Shown: positions 14,928 to 23,354 of the stretch, piece by piece | Position numbering within the stretch: the first letter of the stretch is position 1 | How the letters are laid out: each line of letters begins with the position of its first letter | Assembly: GCA_031547045.1 (NCBI GenBank) | Contig: JAVBSN010000056.1 | Location: 1-30,269 of the forward strand | Direction: 5' to 3' | Length of the DNA stretch: 30,269 bases | From: JAVBSN01 sp031547045 | GTDB lineage: Bacteria; Bacillota; Clostridia; Lachnospirales; Lachnospiraceae | Program-made: the position numbers and the translations under genes | The notes under the pieces: model-generated | The model's database searches: none | The model's input: only the letters and a program-made list of their open reading frames with translations | What the model was told of the DNA's origin: nothing

Positions 14928-14954
14928 TAGGTGTTGTCATTATGGCGACACCTA
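14928..14954 (+). promoter_or_regulatory. Intercistronic hairpin between secreted protein and permease
   Basis: TAGGTGTTGTC (14928-14938) pairs with GGCGACACCTA (14944-14954) over 11 bp with two G-U pairs and a five-base loop. No T-run follows (TTCAATAAAA). It is more likely a partial terminator or RNA-stabilising element that makes the first gene more abundant than the transporter genes, as in many bacteriocin operons. Confidence 0.6.
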
Positions 14955-15006
14955 TTCAATAAAAATAAGAGAAGCTAAGCAATAACTTGTGAGAGGTGAG
15001 ACTAAA

Positions 15007-15855
15007 ATGCTTAAATTAATTAAATTAGAGTTTAGAAAAATGTTAAAGATACGGAGTTATATAGTGCCTATTATAGTTGGATGTATAATTATAATTTTAC
15101 AATCAATTAATTTCTATAATAATAGTTATTTAGGTGATTTATCAAATTATAATATGGCAATGGAAGGTGGAAAATATAGTGGTATGATATATCCAACAGT
15201 TCTAATTCAAGGTTGGATAGGTGGAGACTATGCATCAGTATTTTTACAATTATTTTATACAATTTTGCCAATACTTGCAGTTATTCCGTATGGAACTTCT
15301 TTTTATACAGAATACAGAAGAGGGTATTTAAAAAATATATATACAAGGGTAAATAGATTCAAATATTTATCTGCAAAGTATATTGTTGCATTTATAAGTG
15401 GAGGAGTTGTTGGAGCATTTCCACTAATTCTTAGTTGGATAATTTGTTCAATGTATTTACCTAATTTACCACAGAATCCGTTGATGCTACAAACAGCTAT
15501 TATGAATACATCTATGTGGAAAGAATTTTATTATAATGTGCCATTTATATATGCTATGTTATATACATTACTAACTTTTATATATTCAGGAATATTTGGG
15601 GTATTAGCCATATGTGTAAGTACTATATCAAAAAATATTTTTATAGCATCATTATTTCCTTTCCTACTAAATATATTTAGTTATTATTTACTTAGGGGAA
15701 CATATAATCTTATTTCTTATGTACCTCATGCATTTTTAATTCCTACCCAGATATATATATCAACGCCTGCTAAGGTATTTGGGGTATTTGGAGTAATGCT
15801 TGTATGCACATTTATAATTTCGACATTTGGATTAAGTAAACAAAAAATAGTATAG
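15007..15855 (+). CDS. ABC-2-type transporter permease
   Basis: The 282-residue membrane protein starts with an amphipathic cytoplasmic segment (LKLIKLEFRKMLKIRSYIVP) typical of ABC-2 permeases. It has six hydrophobic segments at about 17-36, 80-100, 125-148, 175-205, 210-230 and 255-275. YTEYRRGYLKNIYTR resembles the cytoplasmic coupling helix between TM2 and TM3. The frame opens at GTG 14989, but that codon is part of GTGAGAGGTGAG, and ATG 15007 is spaced correctly behind GAGGTGAG. With the ATPase at 16546 and the permease at 17184 it probably forms one exporter or immunity-type transporter for the secreted protein or a related peptide. Substrate is inference from position only. Confidence 0.8.
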   Translation: MLKLIKLEFRKMLKIRSYIVPIIVGCIIIILQSINFYNNSYLGDLSNYNMAMEGGKYSGMIYPTVLIQGWIGGDYASVFLQLFYTILPILAVIPYGTSFYTEYRRGYLKNIYTRVNRFKYLSAKYIVAFISGGVVGAFPLILSWIICSMYLPNLPQNPLMLQTAIMNTSMWKEFYYNVPFIYAMLYTLLTFIYSGIFGVLAICVSTISKNIFIASLFPFLLNIFSYYLLRGTYNLISYVPHAFLIPTQIYISTPAKVFGVFGVMLVCTFIISTFGLSKQKIV

Positions 15856-15873
15856 ATTATGGGGGTATTAACA

Positions 15874-16491
15874 GTGAAGCGAAAAGTAATTACTTGTATT
15901 ATATTATTTGTTGTAATATTACTTATTGGATTAGGTGTGTGGAGAGTCATTACAGTGAATAATAAATTTAGTGTGAGTGAAGATATTGTGAATATGAGTG
16001 AAAATTTATATTACAATGGATATAGAATTAGTATTGATAAGGCTAATATATGGAATTATGATGATTATTTTAATAACTTAGAAAATTCTGAAGAGTATGA
16101 GGGGTATCATAATTATTATAAGGTGGATGATAAACAAAGTATTATTGCTATGGATTTACATATAGAAAAAGAAGATGATTCTGATATGAGATTAGAAATT
16201 AATAGTCTTACCATAATGCAAGATGCATTTTTTAATGGAATGCCAGTAGATTTTATATCTGATTTAAATAAGCAAGTCCCTTATATTAATTTGAAAAAGG
16301 GAGAGGAATGTAATTATAAGGTTATATATATATTATATAATAGTGAGTTTGTAAATAAAGAATGGGAAAGACGAGCAGAGCTTGAGTATATAGTTGTATT
16401 GGAAACTTATCCAACAAAGACTGGTATTAGATTAAATAAATTAGAAAACAATATTAATGATAATTATGATAGTAGTGGATGGATTAGATAA
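15874..16491 (+). CDS. Membrane-anchored extracytoplasmic protein of unknown function
   Basis: Starting at GTG 15874 the 205-residue protein has a basic start (MKRKVIT), one membrane anchor (CIILFVVILLIGLGVW) and an extracytoplasmic domain of about 175 residues. That domain begins with YNGYRISIDKANIWNYDDYF and includes DKQSIIAMDLHIEKED, INLKKGEECNYKVIYIL and LEYIVVLETYPTK, an alternating-strand pattern like Ig-fold accessory domains (DUF4352/DUF5027 type), which I cannot confirm. An in-frame ATG at 15859 exists, but the GGGGG after it is the likely ribosome-binding site for GTG 15874. It lies between the permease and ATPase genes, so it is probably a subunit, receptor or immunity-type partner of that transporter. 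Confidence 0.75.
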   Translation: MKRKVITCIILFVVILLIGLGVWRVITVNNKFSVSEDIVNMSENLYYNGYRISIDKANIWNYDDYFNNLENSEEYEGYHNYYKVDDKQSIIAMDLHIEKEDDSDMRLEINSLTIMQDAFFNGMPVDFISDLNKQVPYINLKKGEECNYKVIYILYNSEFVNKEWERRAELEYIVVLETYPTKTGIRLNKLENNINDNYDSSGWIR

Positions 16492-16545
16492 AAACGATAA
16501 AAGTCAATATTATATAAAATTAAATATAGATAAGGATTGATAAAT

Positions 16546-17184
16546 ATGATTAGTATAAAAAATGTATGTAAGAAAATCGGAACAATATATATTCTTAAGG
16601 ATATTAATATAGAATTTAAAGAAAATAAAATTTATGGATTACAAGGCAAAAACGGAAGTGGAAAGACAATGTTATTAAGAGCTATTTCAGGATTAATGAA
16701 GCCAACTTCTGGAGAGATTTATATTGGTGAAGAAAAGCTATATGAGGATATATCATTTCCTAGAAGTGTTGGAGTGTTAATTGAAAATCCTGCCTTTTTA
16801 TCAGGCCTTACTGGATATGACAATTTAGAATTAATAGCAAGTTTAATTACTGATAATAAAGAAAATAAGAATCAAATAATTAATGAAGCCTTAGAGGGTG
16901 TAGGATTATTTGCTTCTGATAAAAGAAAATATCGAAAGTATTCGTTGGGAATGAAACAAAGATTAGGTGTAGCAGCAGCAGTTCTAGGGGAACCAGATAT
17001 TATAGTTCTAGATGAACCCATTAATGCTTTAGATCCTCAGGGAATAGAAATGGTTCGTAGCCTTTTATTAGAATTAAAGAAAAAAGGGAAAATTATAATT
17101 GTTGCTTGCCATGATAGAGAGGAGCTAGAATATCTAGCTGATGAAATATATACTATGCAGGCAGGCCAGATACATATGTCATAA
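16546..17184 (+). CDS. ABC transporter ATP-binding protein (bacitracin/lantibiotic-immunity type)
   Basis: The 212-residue ATPase is compact, as in BcrA/LanF-like proteins. Walker A is GKNGSGKT (34-41), the signature YSLGMKQRLG, Walker B IIVLDEPINALDP (D156/E157) and the switch His VACHDREE. The Q-loop region reads VGVLIENPAFLSGLTGYDNL, where IENP replaces the usual Q-loop Gln, a known feature of this subgroup. AAGGA (16532-16536) precedes ATG 16546 at 9 nt; the in-frame TTG 16537 directly abuts that site and is less likely. Its stop overlaps the next permease gene (TAATG). It energises the permeases at 15007 and 17184. Confidence 0.88.
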   Translation: MISIKNVCKKIGTIYILKDINIEFKENKIYGLQGKNGSGKTMLLRAISGLMKPTSGEIYIGEEKLYEDISFPRSVGVLIENPAFLSGLTGYDNLELIASLITDNKENKNQIINEALEGVGLFASDKRKYRKYSLGMKQRLGVAAAVLGEPDIIVLDEPINALDPQGIEMVRSLLLELKKKGKIIIVACHDREELEYLADEIYTMQAGQIHMS

Positions 17185-18014
17185 TGGGGAAAGTGATAAA
17201 TATGAAAAAGGGTACATTATTATTATATGATATAAAATATGGACTATTAAAACAGATAGTTATATATTTCTTTGCAGGACTAACTGCACTTTGGGGAGTG
17301 TTAGAGTTTAGTAATATGGCATTTAGTGAGTATAGTTTTTTTGATTGTTATGGATACTTATTTTCAGGGATTGAATTCTACTATTTTTCAGCAGATTCAA
17401 CATTTATTATACCAATTATGTGGTTGGTACTACAAATTATACCAGCATTTTTAGTTGGCTATTATGCCAGAAATGAATTAACGGGTTTTGGACAGCAAAT
17501 GATAATAAAAAGTGGCTCAAGAAAGTATTGGTGGTTTTCTAAAGTAATATGGTGTTTAATATCTGTTGTTATTTATTATATTGTAATTGCTGCTATTGTA
17601 GGTATATTTATAATTTTTAAAAGTGGAACATTTGATATTTCCTTATGGGGATTTCAAGATGTAATGACATTAGGATTAATGAATGGTGAGGTAATAACTG
17701 AGTTTCAGATTATAACTATATGTATTTTACTACCGTTTATGACGACATTGACAATGTGTTTATTTCAAATGGTATTAACCTTTTATGTTCAGCCTTTATA
17801 TGCGTATATGATAGCTATAGTATATTGCATTTTATGTGTATACTTACCAAGTCATCTTATGTTAGGGCATTATTCTATGTTAGTTAGAAGTGAGTATTAT
17901 TCAGAGAATGGTATGCCATCTATTATTGGTTTGATATGTATGTTTATATTACAAATATTTATTGTGGCAATAGGATATTATAGAATTAAAAATATGAATA
18001 TATTAAAATATTAA
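17184..18014 (+). CDS. Membrane protein, probable second permease of the ABC transporter
   Basis: The protein has up to 276 residues and six hydrophobic segments at about 25-45, 75-98, 122-150, 175-205, 208-228 and 245-268. There is a cytoplasmic basic loop GQQMIIKSGSRKYWWFSKVI after TM2, as in ABC-2 permeases of peptide-immunity systems. ATG 17184 overlaps the ATPase stop (TAATG), which suggests coupled translation. An in-frame ATG at 17202 (MKKGTLLLYDIKYG) behind GGGGAAAGTGA is an alternative. It is the last gene of the operon and is followed by a terminator at 18065. Family membership is judged from shape and position, not from a recognised domain. Confidence 0.75.
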   Translation: MGKVINMKKGTLLLYDIKYGLLKQIVIYFFAGLTALWGVLEFSNMAFSEYSFFDCYGYLFSGIEFYYFSADSTFIIPIMWLVLQIIPAFLVGYYARNELTGFGQQMIIKSGSRKYWWFSKVIWCLISVVIYYIVIAAIVGIFIIFKSGTFDISLWGFQDVMTLGLMNGEVITEFQIITICILLPFMTTLTMCLFQMVLTFYVQPLYAYMIAIVYCILCVYLPSHLMLGHYSMLVRSEYYSENGMPSIIGLICMFILQIFIVAIGYYRIKNMNILKY

Positions 18015-18064
18015 CAATATGTTTTACTGTACATTATTGAATTAATTTAATATAAGTTGTTTAG

Positions 18065-18103
18065 AACCTCAATCATTAAATTGGATTGGGGTTTTAAAAT
18101 TTT
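18065..18103 (+). terminator. Intrinsic terminator between the two ABC loci
   Basis: AACCTCAATC (18065-18074) pairs with GATTGGGGTT (18084-18093) with one G-U pair. TTTT and then AAAATTTT follow. It separates the secreted-protein operon from the FtsX/two-component operon. Confidence 0.8.
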
Positions 18104-18183
18104 GCAAAAACTTTTAGTTATTTAAGGTTTATTTAATAATTGCTTTGTTATATTATTTTTAAACTAAGAAAAGGAGTATGAAA

Positions 18184-20520
18184 ATGTATATAAATATTTT
18201 GAAAAGAGACCTTAAACGAAAAAAGACAATGAATATTATTTTACTAATATTTATTATTATGGCGTCGGCATTTATTTCAAGTAGTGTTAATAATCTGCTA
18301 GCTATTACTGGTGCAGTAGATACGTATACTGAAAAGTCAGAGGTGTCAGATTTAATAGTATTATTTTATGAAAATGATGAAACTGAAAAATCTATGGATA
18401 ATCTTCTTGAAAACACAGATATAGTATCAGATTATTTTTGCAGTAAGATATTACTTACAACAAAAAAGAATATTTTGATTAATGGAAAGCCTTGCGAATA
18501 TTCAAATGCTATAGGAATTGCGACGCCAGATTTACTAGGATTTAAGATTTTTAATTCTGATAATTCTGTAATTGAGAAAGTTAATGATGGAGAGATCTAT
18601 ATCTCAAATTATCACCTTAATGCATGGAATCTAAATGTTGGAGATACGGTTAAAGTATATGATACCACTTTTACAGTAGCTGGAGGAGTAAAGAACATAT
18701 TATATGGTTCGCCAATGATGGGAATGCAGACATTTATGATTAGTGAGAATGATTATAATAAGGTATGTGATGAATCAGATAATACATATATATTGAACTA
18801 CTTAATAAATATAGATGATTTAGAAGGATTTGATAATGAATATAATAAACTAGGATTATCGCCTTTAATGTATATAAATAAATCTGTAATAAACTTACTA
18901 TATATAGTGGATATGGTTAAATCAGGTGTAATGCTTGTTGTAAGTATATGTTTAATTTTAATATCAATAGTAATTCTAAGATTTACTATTATGTTTACTC
19001 TTGATGAAGAATTTAGAGAGGTAGGTGTAATGAAAGCCATTGGTATTAAAAATAGTAGAATACGATTACTTTACTGTATTAAATATTTTTCTGTCGCTAT
19101 AATAGGAGCAGTTATAGGCCTGTTTTGTGGAATACCTTTTGGAAAAATGTTGTTGTCAGAAGTATCAGAAAACATGGTTATGGATACTACAAGTAGTTAT
19201 ATAGTAAATATTTTATGTACTATATTGGTAATAGGAGTAATTATGTCATTTTGTTATTTTGCAACTAAGAAGCTTAATAAGTTTACTCCTGTTGAAGCAA
19301 TTAGAAACGGTTCAAAGGGTGAACGATATAGCAGAAAAGGCATGTTGAAGTTAAGTAAGAGTTCTATGAAACCAATAATGTTTTTAGCAACTAATGATAT
19401 ATTAAGTAATCTAAAAAGATTTAGTGTATTAATAATTACATTTACTATAGGAATTATATTAATAATTATACCTGTAAATGCAGCTAATACATTGAAAAGT
19501 GAAAAGTTATTACCTTGGTTTTGTATGACATATAGTGATGTTTTTATAACAGGTAATTCAGAAATAAATTTTATAGAAAAAGAAGCAATAGTTGCAGAAC
19601 TTACTGAAACTAAAAATAAGCTTGAGGATATTGGTATAGAAGATGCAGAGGTGTTTTGCGAAGTTATGCTTAGATATAGTATTTCACATAATGAAAAGAG
19701 TACTAATTCAGTATCGCATCAAGGGATAAACATTACCCCTGATAATTACACCTATATAACTGGAATTCCACCACAAAAGGACAATGAAGTGGCTATAACC
19801 TATATTATTGCTGAGCAAATTAATGCAGAAATTGGAGACACAGTTAATATATTAATAGGTAATGAAGAGAGGAGTTTTATTGTAACGGCCATATTCCAAT
19901 CAATGATGAATAATGGAGAGGGAATTAGATTTAATAATACGTTAGAACTTGATTATGCAAATGCCATGGGAATGATGGGAACACAAATTAGATATACAGA
20001 TAATCCTAGTGATGTAGAGATATTAGATAGATACGAAAGGATTAAGGATTTATTTGAAGATAAGGAAGTTAATAATGCAACAGAATATGTACATAGTGTA
20101 TTAGACATAAATATTGATGATTTGATACATATGATTATTCTGGTTGTACTTTGTATAAATGGATTAGTTACAGTACTTATGGTTAAATCATTTATAACAA
20201 AGGAAAAAGGTGAGATAGGAATGTTAAAGGCTATAGGATTTAACAATAATACAATTGTTTTATGGCAGACAATGCGTATAGGAATAATACTTGTAATATC
20301 TACTGTGCTAGGAGCAATTTTATCAAAACCATTAGGGCAAGTATCAATAGGAGCAATATTTAAAATGTTCGGTGCTAGTTCAATAGAATTTGATGTTAGA
20401 GAATTAGAAGTATATGTACTATATCCATTGTTAGTATTTGCAGTAACAATTACAGCTAGCTATATTACAGCATGGCAAGTAAGAAAGATTTCTGCATCAG
20501 AGACAAGTAATATAGAGTAG
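18184..20520 (+). CDS. FtsX-domain ABC transporter permease (MacB/BceB-like)
   Basis: The 778-residue permease has TM1 at about 15-34, an extracytoplasmic domain to about 235, and a first FtsX core (three TM helices at about 240-365) with the motif EEFREVGVMKAIGIKNSRI. A fourth TM is near 410, a second extracytoplasmic domain follows (about 435-640), and a second FtsX core (about 645-765) contains EKGEIGMLKAIGFNNNTI. The twin MKAIG/LKAIG coupling motifs mark an ABC3-type mechanotransmission permease. These sense or detach antimicrobial peptides from membranes or move lipoproteins. ATG 18178 also exists, but AAAGGAG (18170-18176) is 7 nt before ATG 18184. The partner ATPase gene follows by 12 nt, then a two-component system, which suggests a peptide-stress role. 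Confidence 0.88.
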   Translation: MYINILKRDLKRKKTMNIILLIFIIMASAFISSSVNNLLAITGAVDTYTEKSEVSDLIVLFYENDETEKSMDNLLENTDIVSDYFCSKILLTTKKNILINGKPCEYSNAIGIATPDLLGFKIFNSDNSVIEKVNDGEIYISNYHLNAWNLNVGDTVKVYDTTFTVAGGVKNILYGSPMMGMQTFMISENDYNKVCDESDNTYILNYLINIDDLEGFDNEYNKLGLSPLMYINKSVINLLYIVDMVKSGVMLVVSICLILISIVILRFTIMFTLDEEFREVGVMKAIGIKNSRIRLLYCIKYFSVAIIGAVIGLFCGIPFGKMLLSEVSENMVMDTTSSYIVNILCTILVIGVIMSFCYFATKKLNKFTPVEAIRNGSKGERYSRKGMLKLSKSSMKPIMFLATNDILSNLKRFSVLIITFTIGIILIIIPVNAANTLKSEKLLPWFCMTYSDVFITGNSEINFIEKEAIVAELTETKNKLEDIGIEDAEVFCEVMLRYSISHNEKSTNSVSHQGINITPDNYTYITGIPPQKDNEVAITYIIAEQINAEIGDTVNILIGNEERSFIVTAIFQSMMNNGEGIRFNNTLELDYANAMGMMGTQIRYTDNPSDVEILDRYERIKDLFEDKEVNNATEYVHSVLDINIDDLIHMIILVVLCINGLVTVLMVKSFITKEKGEIGMLKAIGFNNNTIVLWQTMRIGIILVISTVLGAILSKPLGQVSIGAIFKMFGASSIEFDVRELEVYVLYPLLVFAVTITASYITAWQVRKISASETSNIE

Positions 20521-20532
20521 AGGAGAATGATT

Positions 20533-21300
20533 ATGAAAAATGTGCTTGAAGTAAAGAATTTGTGTAAAACATATATAGTAAATAAGAATCAGAATAATGT
20601 ATTAAAAAATGTGAACTTTAATATTAATGAAGGTGAAATGGTTGCAGTTATGGGACCATCGGGTTCAGGTAAATCTACACTTCTATATACTGTTTCTGGA
20701 ATGGATGGAATTACAGCAGGAGAAGTTAAATTTTGTGATAAGAATATAATTAAACTTAATCAAAAAGAGCTTGCAAATGTAAGACTGGATGAGATGGGAT
20801 TCATATTTCAGCAAATGTATATGCTTAAGAATCTTTCTGTATTTGATAATATTATTTTACCGTCAATTCAATCTAAAGCTAATAATGTACCTAAGAAAGA
20901 TAAGATACAATACGGACAGGATCTAATGCGCAAGCTTGGAATAATTGATGTGGCAGATAATGATATAAATGAGGTTTCTGGTGGACAATTGCAACGTGCT
21001 TGTATATGCAGAAGTATGATTAATCATCCAAAGATGATATTTGCAGATGAGCCAACAGGTGCATTAAATAGAGCATCATCAGATGAAGTAATGGCAGAAC
21101 TTTGTAAAATTAATAATGAGGGTACAACTATTATGCTTGTAACACATGATGTAAAGGTTGCTGCAAAATGTGGAAAGGTAATGTATATAGTTGATGGAAA
21201 TATAAAAGGAGAGTATAATTTAGAAAGATATTCAGAAGAATCAACTCTTAGAGATAGAGAGCGTTCTTTGAATAATTGGCTTATGGAGATGGGATGGTAA
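20533..21300 (+). CDS. ABC transporter ATP-binding protein (MacB/BceA/LolD type)
   Basis: The 255-residue ATPase has Walker A GPSGSGKS (41-48), Q-loop FIFQQMYMLKNLSVFDNI, signature VSGGQLQRACICRSM, Walker B IFADEPTGALNRASSDEV and switch His VTHDVKVAAKCG. The FQQ...LSVFDNI and DEPTGAL patterns are typical of ATPases paired with FtsX-type permeases. AGGAG (20521-20525) is 7 nt before ATG 20533; the in-frame ATG at 20527 is too close to it. It partners the permease at 18184. The response regulator gene starts 6 nt after its stop, so all four genes are likely one transcript. Confidence 0.92.
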   Translation: MKNVLEVKNLCKTYIVNKNQNNVLKNVNFNINEGEMVAVMGPSGSGKSTLLYTVSGMDGITAGEVKFCDKNIIKLNQKELANVRLDEMGFIFQQMYMLKNLSVFDNIILPSIQSKANNVPKKDKIQYGQDLMRKLGIIDVADNDINEVSGGQLQRACICRSMINHPKMIFADEPTGALNRASSDEVMAELCKINNEGTTIMLVTHDVKVAAKCGKVMYIVDGNIKGEYNLERYSEESTLRDRERSLNNWLMEMGW

Positions 21301-21306
21301 TTCACT

Positions 21307-21969
21307 ATGACAGATATATTAATAGTTGAAGATAATGTAGAACTTGCGGAATTATTACGTGACTTTCTTATAACGCAAAATTATACAGTAGAGATTTGTT
21401 TGAATGGGGAAGATGGCATATCTTACTTTGAAAAACATGGTGCAAAACTAGTAGTATTAGATATTATGCTACCTAATATGGATGGATTTGCTGTATGTAA
21501 GAAATTACGTGAAAATAGTAATGTGCCTATTATAGTAGTAAGTGCTAAGATGGAGAAAGAAGATAAACTTAATGGACTTATGTTAGGTGCCGATGATTAT
21601 ATCGAGAAACCCTATGATATTGATATACTTCTTGCTAAGATAAGTGGAATATTTAAGAGAAGATATGAAACGGATGTTATTACAGAGGGCAATCTAAGAA
21701 TTGATAAGGTAAGCAGGCAGGTTTATAGAGATAACCTAGAACTTATTATGACAGCAAAAGAGTTTGATTTACTTCTGCTATTAATGGAAAATAAGGGCAA
21801 GGTATTGAATAAAGATATGCTGTTTAATAAAATATGGGGCTTTGATAGTTTTAGTGAGCCACAGACCTTAACAGTTCATATAAAATGGTTAAGGGAAAAG
21901 ATAGAAGAAGATACTAAGAACCCCACAAGAATAATAACTGTATGGGGCGTTGGATACAGATTTGAATAG
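21307..21969 (+). CDS. Two-component response regulator, OmpR family
   Basis: The 220-residue protein has a receiver domain (residues 1-118) with acidic pocket EDN near the start, the phosphoacceptor D52 in VVLDIMLPNMDGF, the conserved Ser-Ala in VVSAKME and Lys in IEKPYD. A winged-helix DNA-binding domain follows (about 128-220), with LELIMTAKEFDLLLLLMENK and TVHIKWLREKIEEDT ending in VWGVGYRFE. It would bind direct-repeat operators and most likely controls the preceding ABC genes. ATG 21307 has only a weak ribosome-binding site and probably relies on coupling to the ATPase gene. The kinase gene follows by 7 nt. Confidence 0.95.
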   Translation: MTDILIVEDNVELAELLRDFLITQNYTVEICLNGEDGISYFEKHGAKLVVLDIMLPNMDGFAVCKKLRENSNVPIIVVSAKMEKEDKLNGLMLGADDYIEKPYDIDILLAKISGIFKRRYETDVITEGNLRIDKVSRQVYRDNLELIMTAKEFDLLLLLMENKGKVLNKDMLFNKIWGFDSFSEPQTLTVHIKWLREKIEEDTKNPTRIITVWGVGYRFE

Positions 21970-21976
21970 GTGAAAT

Positions 21977-23215
21977 ATGAAAGCATTTAACAAAATAGTT
22001 ATTTTACTAATGGGTATTATAATTATTATATTTACAATAACAAATATATATATGTATAGGGCCTCTGACAATAGTGGGAGGCTTTATCGTGTTGAAATAA
22101 ATCGCATTGCACTTGACATAGAAGATAATGGCTATAGTAACTTAGATTTATCGGATTATAGTCAGGTAATAAATGTAGAGAAATTTTCAGGAGATACTTC
22201 ATTTTATGAAGGAAGAGATACAGATTATTTTATAAGAGAAATAGATGGACGACTTTATAGATTTGATTATTTATCAGACGGTGATACTTATAAAAAAAGT
22301 ATGATATGGTCAGTTAATATTACAATTATTATTATGGCTATAGTGATTATGATTGTTATGCTGTTTATAAGGTTTAGTATATTAAAACCCTTTCATACAT
22401 TAAGTGATGTACCCTATGAGTTATCCAAAGGAAATCTTACAGTTCCTCTTAAAGAGAATAAAAGCAGATTTTTCGGTAAATTTATTTGGGGAATGGATAT
22501 TTTAAGAGAGAATATAGAAGAGAGTAAGAGTAAGGAACTTGAACTTCAAAAAGAGAAGAAGACTCTTATATTATCTATATCTCATGATATAAAAACTCCA
22601 CTATCTGCAATTAAGCTATACTCAAAAGCACTATCAAAGAACTTATATAATAGTGAAGAAAAGCAACATGAAATAGCAGAGAATATAAATGCAAAGGCAG
22701 ACGAAATAGAGCAATTTGTTTCACAGATTATTAAGGCTTCTAGTGAGGACTTCTTAAATATTGAAGTTGAGAATAGTGAGTTTTATTTATCTGAGATGAT
22801 GAATAGAATTAATGTATTTTATAGTGAAAAATTAGAACTGCTTAAGATTGATTTTAATGTTGAATCATATTCAGATTGCATACTTGTTGGAGATATAGAA
22901 CGTAGTATAGAGGTAATACAAAACCTAGTTGAAAATGCAATTAAGTATGGCAACGGACATAATATTGAGATAAGCTTTGCAGACGAAGAAGATTGTAGAT
23001 TAATAACAATATCTAATAGTGGATGTACACTTCCACAAAATGAGATGCCACATATATTTGATAGTTTTTGGAGGGGCTCAAATGTAGGTAGCAATGGAGG
23101 AAGTGGGCTAGGTCTATATATATGTCGTCAACTTATGACTAAGATGGCGGGGGATATATATGCGCATAGGGAAAATGAGTCAATGAAGGTTACAGCAGTA
23201 TTTAAGAAAGCGTAG
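21977..23215 (+). CDS. Sensor histidine kinase
   Basis: The 412-residue kinase has TM1 at about 6-28, an extracytoplasmic sensor of about 80 residues, TM2 at about 111-134, a HAMP-like linker and a HisKA helix with phosphoacceptor H203 in SISHDIKTPLSAI. The catalytic domain has an N box NLVENAIKYG, then DSFWRG and the G box GGSGLGLYICRQLM. Classic BceS-type kinases lack a real extracytoplasmic sensor. This one has a moderate one rich in Asp and Tyr, so it may detect its signal directly and not only through the transporter. AGGTG (21968-21972) precedes ATG 21977. It is the last gene of the permease-ATPase-regulator-kinase operon. Confidence 0.95.
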   Translation: MKAFNKIVILLMGIIIIIFTITNIYMYRASDNSGRLYRVEINRIALDIEDNGYSNLDLSDYSQVINVEKFSGDTSFYEGRDTDYFIREIDGRLYRFDYLSDGDTYKKSMIWSVNITIIIMAIVIMIVMLFIRFSILKPFHTLSDVPYELSKGNLTVPLKENKSRFFGKFIWGMDILRENIEESKSKELELQKEKKTLILSISHDIKTPLSAIKLYSKALSKNLYNSEEKQHEIAENINAKADEIEQFVSQIIKASSEDFLNIEVENSEFYLSEMMNRINVFYSEKLELLKIDFNVESYSDCILVGDIERSIEVIQNLVENAIKYGNGHNIEISFADEEDCRLITISNSGCTLPQNEMPHIFDSFWRGSNVGSNGGSGLGLYICRQLMTKMAGDIYAHRENESMKVTAVFKKA

Positions 23216-23264
23216 GAATATCGTTTGGCTATATGCCTGAAAAACCTAAATTATGAAATTTTTT

Positions 23265-23278
23265 TAGTATAAATACTA
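23265..23278. promoter_or_regulatory. Small inverted repeat upstream of the GH5 gene
   Basis: TAGTAT (23265-23270) and ATACTA (23273-23278) form a perfect 6-bp dyad with a 2-nt centre, 77 nt before the GH5 start. It may be an operator half-site pair. No good promoter hexamers are seen nearby and no terminator is seen after the kinase gene. Confidence 0.3.
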
Positions 23279-23354
23279 GTAAAAATAATGTATTTTAATA
23301 CTGTCGTATAGATTAATATATAACTAAGATTATATTGCCAAAGGAGATTGATAT

